Origin: Candidatus Kerfeldbacteria bacterium RIFOXYC2_FULL_38_9
GTDB taxonomy: Bacteria > Patescibacteriota > Patescibacteriia > UBA9570 > XYC2-FULL-38-9
Direction: 5' to 3'
Assembly: GCA_001818355.1 (NCBI GenBank)
Contig: MHKJ01000013.1
Span: 1-9,336, forward strand
Length of the DNA stretch: 9,336 bases
Position numbers and translations under genes: made by a program. Numbering within the stretch: the first letter of the stretch is position 1; the number at the start of each line of letters is the position of its first letter. The notes below the pieces were generated by a model that did no database searches, had not been told where the DNA came from, and saw only the letters and a program-made list of their open reading frames with translations. Below are positions 5,680 through 9,336 of the stretch, piece by piece.

Positions 5680-7929
5680 ATGAAAACTGAACAATTTCAA
5701 GTTAAAGGTATGACTTGTGCTTCTTGTGCGGCTGTGATTGAGAGCTTATTGAAAGAAATAGCAGGAGTTTCTGTAGTAGAAGTAAATGTGGCCACTGAAC
5801 AAGCTCGTCTTGTTTATGATCCACAACAAGTTACCCTAGAGCAGATGAATGAGATTTTAAAAGGCCATAATTATCAACTTGTCTCTTTTAAAAATACAGA
5901 TAGTTTGCACAGTGCCAAAAAAGAAGAATTGGACAAATTAAAACCTAAAATATATCTTGCTTTACCCAGCGCTTTGTTGGTTTTTTCCCTGATGATTATC
6001 AGCATAGTGGCGCGTTTTTGGAATTTGGAATTATTGATGGATGTTTATTGGTGGAAAATTATCCAATTTTTCTTAGCCACAGCAGTGTTGTTTTGGAGTG
6101 GTGATCGGTTTTTGGCAGGTATTATGAGATTTATCAAAAATCGAACAGCCGACATGAATACTTTAGTGGGCATTGGCACTGTAGTTGCTTATTTTTATAG
6201 TGCTTTTATTCTGTGGTTTCCCAAAGGACAAGAGGTTTTGCATTTGGCGCCCACTTTATATTTTGATGCCACTATTGTGGTTATTGGCTTTGTGCTGTTT
6301 GGTAAATTTTTAGAAATTCGATCTAAGTTAAAAACCGGCGCCGCTATTGAGGCGTTATTGCATCTTCAGGCAAGCATTGCTCATGTTAAGAGAGGCGAGG
6401 AGATAATAGACATTCCTCTTGATCAGGTAAAAATTGGAGATGTTTGTGTGATTAAGGCTGGAGAAAAAATACCCGTGGACGGCGTAGTGCTGGCAGGCTC
6501 AACTCACCTTGATGAGTCGATGATTACCGGAGAAAGCAAACCAGTCACCCGCACTGTAGGCGACCAAGTTATTGGTTCCACGGTTAATACCCAGGGAGTA
6601 ATCATGATTAAGGCCGAACACGTGGGACAAGAAACAGTTTTGGCTCGCATTATTACGATGGTGCAGAAAGCGCAAGGATCAAAAGCTAAAATTCAAAAAT
6701 TAGCCGATCGTTTGTCTGCTTATTTTGTGCCCACGGTTTTGGTGTTAGCGGCGGTTAGTGCGGTATTATGGCTGACCATAGGTAGTTATTTTTTATCTTT
6801 ACCCACAGCCTTACCGTTGGCCATTACCGCTTTGGTAGGAATATTGGTTATCGCCTGTCCTTGTGCTTTGGGTTTGGCTACACCCACTGCCATTATTGTG
6901 GCTTCCGGCACGGCCGCTCGTCAGGGTATTTTGGTAAAAAATGCCCAGAGCTTGGAAATGGGTCATAATATAGATACGGTTGTTTTTGACAAAACCGGAA
7001 CCCTGACAGAAGGAAAATTTCAGGTAACAGATATAGTGGTGGCTGATAACATTAAGCTTTCCTCCCACGAACTTTTACAAAAGGTAGCAACCATAGAACA
7101 ATTTTCCGAACATCCTATTGGAGTGGCTATTGTCAATTATGCTAAGGAAAAGGGCTATCCAGCACAAACAGGACAAGCAGTTGAAACCATTGCCGGACAA
7201 GGAGTTGTGGGAGAAATAGAAAATCAACAATGGAGCATTGGCACCAAGCGCTTGTTACAAAAGCAACAGGTTTTATTAACTGAAGGGTTAGAAAAAAAAG
7301 CTATAGCCTTATCTCAGGAAAGTAAAACTGTTATTTTTGTAGCTCAAGGAAAACAAGCGGTGGGCATCTTAGCTTTGGCGGATAAAATAAAACCGCAAGC
7401 TAAGAAAGCGATAGCGCAGTTGACTAAACTGGGAATTACGGTGGTAATGATGACCGGAGATAATCAAAAAACCGCAGACACTATTGCCCAAGAAGCTGGT
7501 ATTACCACCGTGTTTTCCGAAGTGCGTCCAGAATACAAAGCAGAACAAGTGCAAAAATTACAAAAACAAGGCAAAATAGTGGCTATGGTTGGCGACGGCA
7601 TCAACGATGCGCCAGCTTTGGTAACCGCTGATTTGGGCATAGCCGTCAGCACCGGCACAGACGTGGCCATAGAATCCGCGGACATTACCCTGCTCCACGG
7701 CGATTTGACTAAAGTTTATCAAGCCCTTAAGTTATCTCAACGCACCTTGCGCATTATTAAACAAAATTTGTTTTGGGCTTTCATCTACAATGTTGTTGGC
7801 ATTCCTTTAGCCGCCGGCTTGTTTTATCCGTTATGGGGAGTGATGTTGAATCCGGTTTTTGCCGGTATGGCTATGGCCTTTAGTTCTGTTTCGGTTTTAG
7901 CCAATTCTTTGCGTTTGCGGAGGTTATAA
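5680..7929 (+). CDS. copA: Copper-translocating P1B-type ATPase (CopA-like)
   Basis: The protein pumps Cu(I) out of the cytosol using ATP. At 749 residues it has the standard layout: one N-terminal HMA domain with GMTCASC (C13, C16), eight membrane spans, actuator motif TGES (283-286), the intramembrane metal site CPC (393-395), phosphorylated D437 in DKTGTLT, the P1B-specific HP pair (478-479), and GDGINDAP (638-645). The YN pair (703-704) in span 7 and MxxSS (M732, S735, S736) in span 8 complete the P1B-1 signature, which specifies Cu(I)/Ag(I) rather than Zn, Cd or Co. Everything needed for activity is intact. It lies 18 bases behind the cupredoxin fusion and is most likely co-transcribed with it. 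No Shine-Dalgarno is evident before the ATG. The symbol is by family; export rather than cuproenzyme loading is the usual role but is not proven by sequence. Confidence 0.97.
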   Translation: MKTEQFQVKGMTCASCAAVIESLLKEIAGVSVVEVNVATEQARLVYDPQQVTLEQMNEILKGHNYQLVSFKNTDSLHSAKKEELDKLKPKIYLALPSALLVFSLMIISIVARFWNLELLMDVYWWKIIQFFLATAVLFWSGDRFLAGIMRFIKNRTADMNTLVGIGTVVAYFYSAFILWFPKGQEVLHLAPTLYFDATIVVIGFVLFGKFLEIRSKLKTGAAIEALLHLQASIAHVKRGEEIIDIPLDQVKIGDVCVIKAGEKIPVDGVVLAGSTHLDESMITGESKPVTRTVGDQVIGSTVNTQGVIMIKAEHVGQETVLARIITMVQKAQGSKAKIQKLADRLSAYFVPTVLVLAAVSAVLWLTIGSYFLSLPTALPLAITALVGILVIACPCALGLATPTAIIVASGTAARQGILVKNAQSLEMGHNIDTVVFDKTGTLTEGKFQVTDIVVADNIKLSSHELLQKVATIEQFSEHPIGVAIVNYAKEKGYPAQTGQAVETIAGQGVVGEIENQQWSIGTKRLLQKQQVLLTEGLEKKAIALSQESKTVIFVAQGKQAVGILALADKIKPQAKKAIAQLTKLGITVVMMTGDNQKTADTIAQEAGITTVFSEVRPEYKAEQVQKLQKQGKIVAMVGDGINDAPALVTADLGIAVSTGTDVAIESADITLLHGDLTKVYQALKLSQRTLRIIKQNLFWAFIYNVVGIPLAAGLFYPLWGVMLNPVFAGMAMAFSSVSVLANSLRLRRL

Positions 7930-7943
7930 AAACGGTTTTAGTC

Positions 7944-7971
7944 TTGCACAAAAAAAACAAGGCAGTATAAT
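7944..7971 (+). promoter_or_regulatory. Strong promoter of hsp20, predicted leaderless
   Basis: TTGCAC (7944-7949) is followed by a 16-bp spacer and a perfect TATAAT (7966-7971). The -10 ends seven bases before the ATG at 7978, placing the predicted transcription start on the start codon. This suggests hsp20 is transcribed on its own by the housekeeping sigma factor. No CIRCE-type (HrcA) inverted repeat is present in the 48-bp gap. Confidence 0.7.
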
Positions 7972-7977
7972 AAGAGT

Positions 7978-8538
7978 ATGTCTAATCAAAATATGTTCAG
8001 TCGTAAAATTAAAGATTTAGCCAGAACGGATATTGAATATACAGAAGATTTTTTTCGTCGTGCTTTTGGTGAAGAATCTGCCACCACCACCACCTTAAGA
8101 CAATCAGCTAAATCTGGCCATCGCGATATTTCGCATCAATTGCAAGAAGGCGATGACATTGACGAAAGCTGGCTCACGGAAGCGGTTAATTTCGACGGTC
8201 AGTTGGCGGTGGACGTTTTTCAAACCGAAAAAGAAATTGTTATTGTTTCGGCTGTGGCCGGGGTGCGCTCTGAAGATTTGGATGTTAGTATGAATGGCGA
8301 CATGCTCACTATCCGCGGAGTCAGAAGAAATAAACTGGACGAAGTGAGTAATGATGATTATTTTATGCGAGAATGTTTTTGGGGCGGTTTTTCTCGTTCT
8401 ATTATTTTACCGGCAGATATCGTGCATGACAGCATTAAGGCTTCTTTAGAAAACGGAGTTTTAACTATTCGTTTACCAAAGTCTGATAAACCGCGCAATG
8501 GTAAAATTCGTGTAGTAGCAATAGGCGCTGATTATTAA
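7978..8538 (+). CDS. Small heat-shock protein, Hsp20/alpha-crystallin family
   Basis: Hsp20 proteins are ATP-independent holdases that form oligomers and keep unfolding proteins soluble. The alpha-crystallin domain covers residues ~76-168: it opens with LAVDVFQTEKEIVIVSAVAGV, contains the dimer-loop region DEVSNDDYFMRECFWGGFSRS, and ends with the family hallmark ENGVLTIRLPK (158-168). A C-terminal IRV (177-179) fits the I-x-I/V tail that docks on neighbouring subunits. The 75-residue N-terminus is long, acidic near the end (GDDIDESW), and includes a Thr run (36-39) encoded by tandem ACC triplets (within ~8080-8096). The phrase WLTEAVNFDGQLAVDVFQT resembles Hsp20s I associate with Patescibacteria. 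It has its own promoter after copA. Copper stress damages proteins, so the proximity could be functional, but this is inference. Confidence 0.95.
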   Translation: MSNQNMFSRKIKDLARTDIEYTEDFFRRAFGEESATTTTLRQSAKSGHRDISHQLQEGDDIDESWLTEAVNFDGQLAVDVFQTEKEIVIVSAVAGVRSEDLDVSMNGDMLTIRGVRRNKLDEVSNDDYFMRECFWGGFSRSIILPADIVHDSIKASLENGVLTIRLPKSDKPRNGKIRVVAIGADY

Positions 8539-8560
8539 TGTGAGGGTGGTTAAAATTTTT

Positions 8561-8587
8561 AATCCTTAATGAGGATTGCGGTGTTTT
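8561..8587 (+). terminator. Possible weak terminator hairpin after hsp20
   Basis: AATCCT (8561-8566) pairs with AGGATT (8572-8577) around TAATG, followed by GCGGT and five T. The stem is only six pairs and the T-run is separated from it, so read-through into the next gene is likely. The 50-bp gap before that gene shows no convincing promoter or Shine-Dalgarno. Confidence 0.3.
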
Positions 8588-8588
8588 T

Positions 8589-9336
8589 ATGAAAGAAAAA
8601 ATTTCTCAAAAATCTTGGAGTAAAAAAAAGAAAATAATTTTTTCAGTAATTTTAATTTTGGGCTTATTCCTGTTCTTATTAACCATCAGCTTGGCGGGAT
8701 ATTTTTATTTTTTAAATAAATATGAAAATCGTTTTTATCCGGGTGTAATTGTTAATAATATTGATCTCTCTGGTTTAACTTACATGGAAGCTTTTAATAT
8801 TTTTGATGCAAAAACCACTAAACTGAAGACAAACGGCTTGTCCATATCTTATCTTGATCCTAAAAGTGATAATCAAGAACCAACTGTTCAAGTTGTGTTA
8901 CCAATTCAGCCGCCCCAAACAGTAGACGGAGCAGAACAGGAGATTTATAAAATTGATTTTGCCACAGCCCTAACTCAAGCCTTTGCCATTGGTCGAGCAG
9001 GAAGTTCTTTGGAACAAGCAAAAATTCAATATTGGACTTTTAGACGCCAAAAAAATATTGATATTGCTTATCAATTTAATCAAGTGGCAGAAACAGAAAA
9101 TTTAAAAGAGGTTTTTGGTAAATACGAAACCCCCGCCGTTAATGCCAACATTGCTATTGATGACCGTGGTGAGATTTCTTTAGTTGCTGAAATTTCTGGG
9201 CTCAAGTTTAACTATGATGATATTGTCAAACAGATATCGCAACAATTAGCCCGGTTAGACAATACCGGCATAGAGATTTTTTTAGAAACTGATTATCCAA
9301 AATTAACCGTGGCTGAGGTGCAAGAAAGTCTTGCTT
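8589..9336 (+). CDS. VanW/YoaR-type cell-envelope protein with PG_binding_4-like domain, N-terminal 249 residues (3' end outside the window)
   Basis: The protein starts with a Lys-rich cytosolic tip (residues 1-15) and one membrane anchor (~16-42), so the rest is outside the membrane. FYPGVIVNNIDLSGLTYMEA (49-68) matches the opening seen in VanW- and YoaR-like proteins (PGV-x-V-x-x-ID-L/V-SGLT-x-x-EA). AFAIGRAG (131-138) and the DDRGEISLVAEISG...FNYDDI region (191-212) fit the putative peptidoglycan-binding domain PG_binding_4. A proline/glutamine-rich linker (96-114) interrupts the first domain. In known relatives this part is followed by a VanW domain or by a YkuD L,D-transpeptidase domain, and the window ends before that can be seen. 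The family is tied to cell-wall binding or cross-linking; the exact role of VanW is not established. The gene follows hsp20 by 50 bases and has no clear promoter of its own. Confidence 0.8.
   Translation, partial: MKEKISQKSWSKKKKIIFSVILILGLFLFLLTISLAGYFYFLNKYENRFYPGVIVNNIDLSGLTYMEAFNIFDAKTTKLKTNGLSISYLDPKSDNQEPTVQVVLPIQPPQTVDGAEQEIYKIDFATALTQAFAIGRAGSSLEQAKIQYWTFRRQKNIDIAYQFNQVAETENLKEVFGKYETPAVNANIAIDDRGEISLVAEISGLKFNYDDIVKQISQQLARLDNTGIEIFLETDYPKLTVAEVQESLA

Noticed and set aside
6811..7068. Minus-strand open frame inside copA, and similar ones inside fic, cfa, rlmN and the fusion gene
   Set aside because: They are antisense to well-conserved protein motifs, have no promoter or start signal, and resemble no protein.
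7927..7940. Terminator after copA (AAAAC-G-GTTTT)
   Set aside because: The stem is almost all A-T and no T-tract follows beyond the arm itself.
8080..8096. ACC triplet run in hsp20 as a phase-variation tract
   Set aside because: Only a few triplets are present, and changes would be in frame, so no on/off switching would result.

Overview
This 9.3 kb window is AT-rich and densely coded. It comes from a bacterial chromosome, with no phage, IS or CRISPR content. I think a Candidate Phyla Radiation (Patescibacteria/Parcubacteria-like) genome is the best fit. That is an inference from the style of the Hsp20, the VanW/YoaR-type protein and the HMA-SafE-cupredoxin fusion, together with short intergenic gaps and a lack of clear Shine-Dalgarno sequences. 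It has not been tested by phylogeny. All eight coding-sequence ends visible in the window use TAA.

Layout, left to right: (1) the 3' end of an inositol-monophosphatase-family gene (to 194). (2) A class II Fic (AMP-transferase family) gene (291-1358), preceded by a TTGACA promoter with 10-bp direct repeats and a 7-bp inverted repeat. (3) A tRNA-Leu(UAA) on the minus strand (1389-1473) with its own promoter, placed back-to-back with the promoter of the next gene. (4) A two-gene unit, cyclopropane-fatty-acid synthase (1566-2684) and rlmN (2688-3719). (5) A copper module (3789-7929): a small Met/His/Cys-rich membrane protein of unknown family, a three-domain HMA / SafE-DsbD-like membrane / cupredoxin fusion, and a CopA-type Cu(I) P1B-ATPase. 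(6) A small heat-shock protein, hsp20 (7978-8538). (7) The 5' part of a VanW/YoaR-type cell-envelope protein (8589 to the window edge).

The copper module is the main attraction. The fusion protein appears to have seven membrane spans, which would put its CxxC HMA domain in the cytosol and its Cys/Met cupredoxin domain outside. The preceding small protein would present a Met-rich, Cys-x3-Cys segment outside the cell or at the membrane face. With CopA next door, this looks like a compact system for binding Cu(I), passing it across the membrane and delivering it to an external site. Two perfect short palindromes sit on the -35 and -10 of the putative module promoter and are good operator candidates. 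No copper-responsive regulator gene is visible in the window.

A second pattern concerns transcription. At cfa and hsp20, and less clearly at the fusion gene and fic, a -10-like hexamer ends exactly seven bases before an ATG. This predicts leaderless mRNAs starting at the start codon, and it agrees with the missing Shine-Dalgarno sequences.
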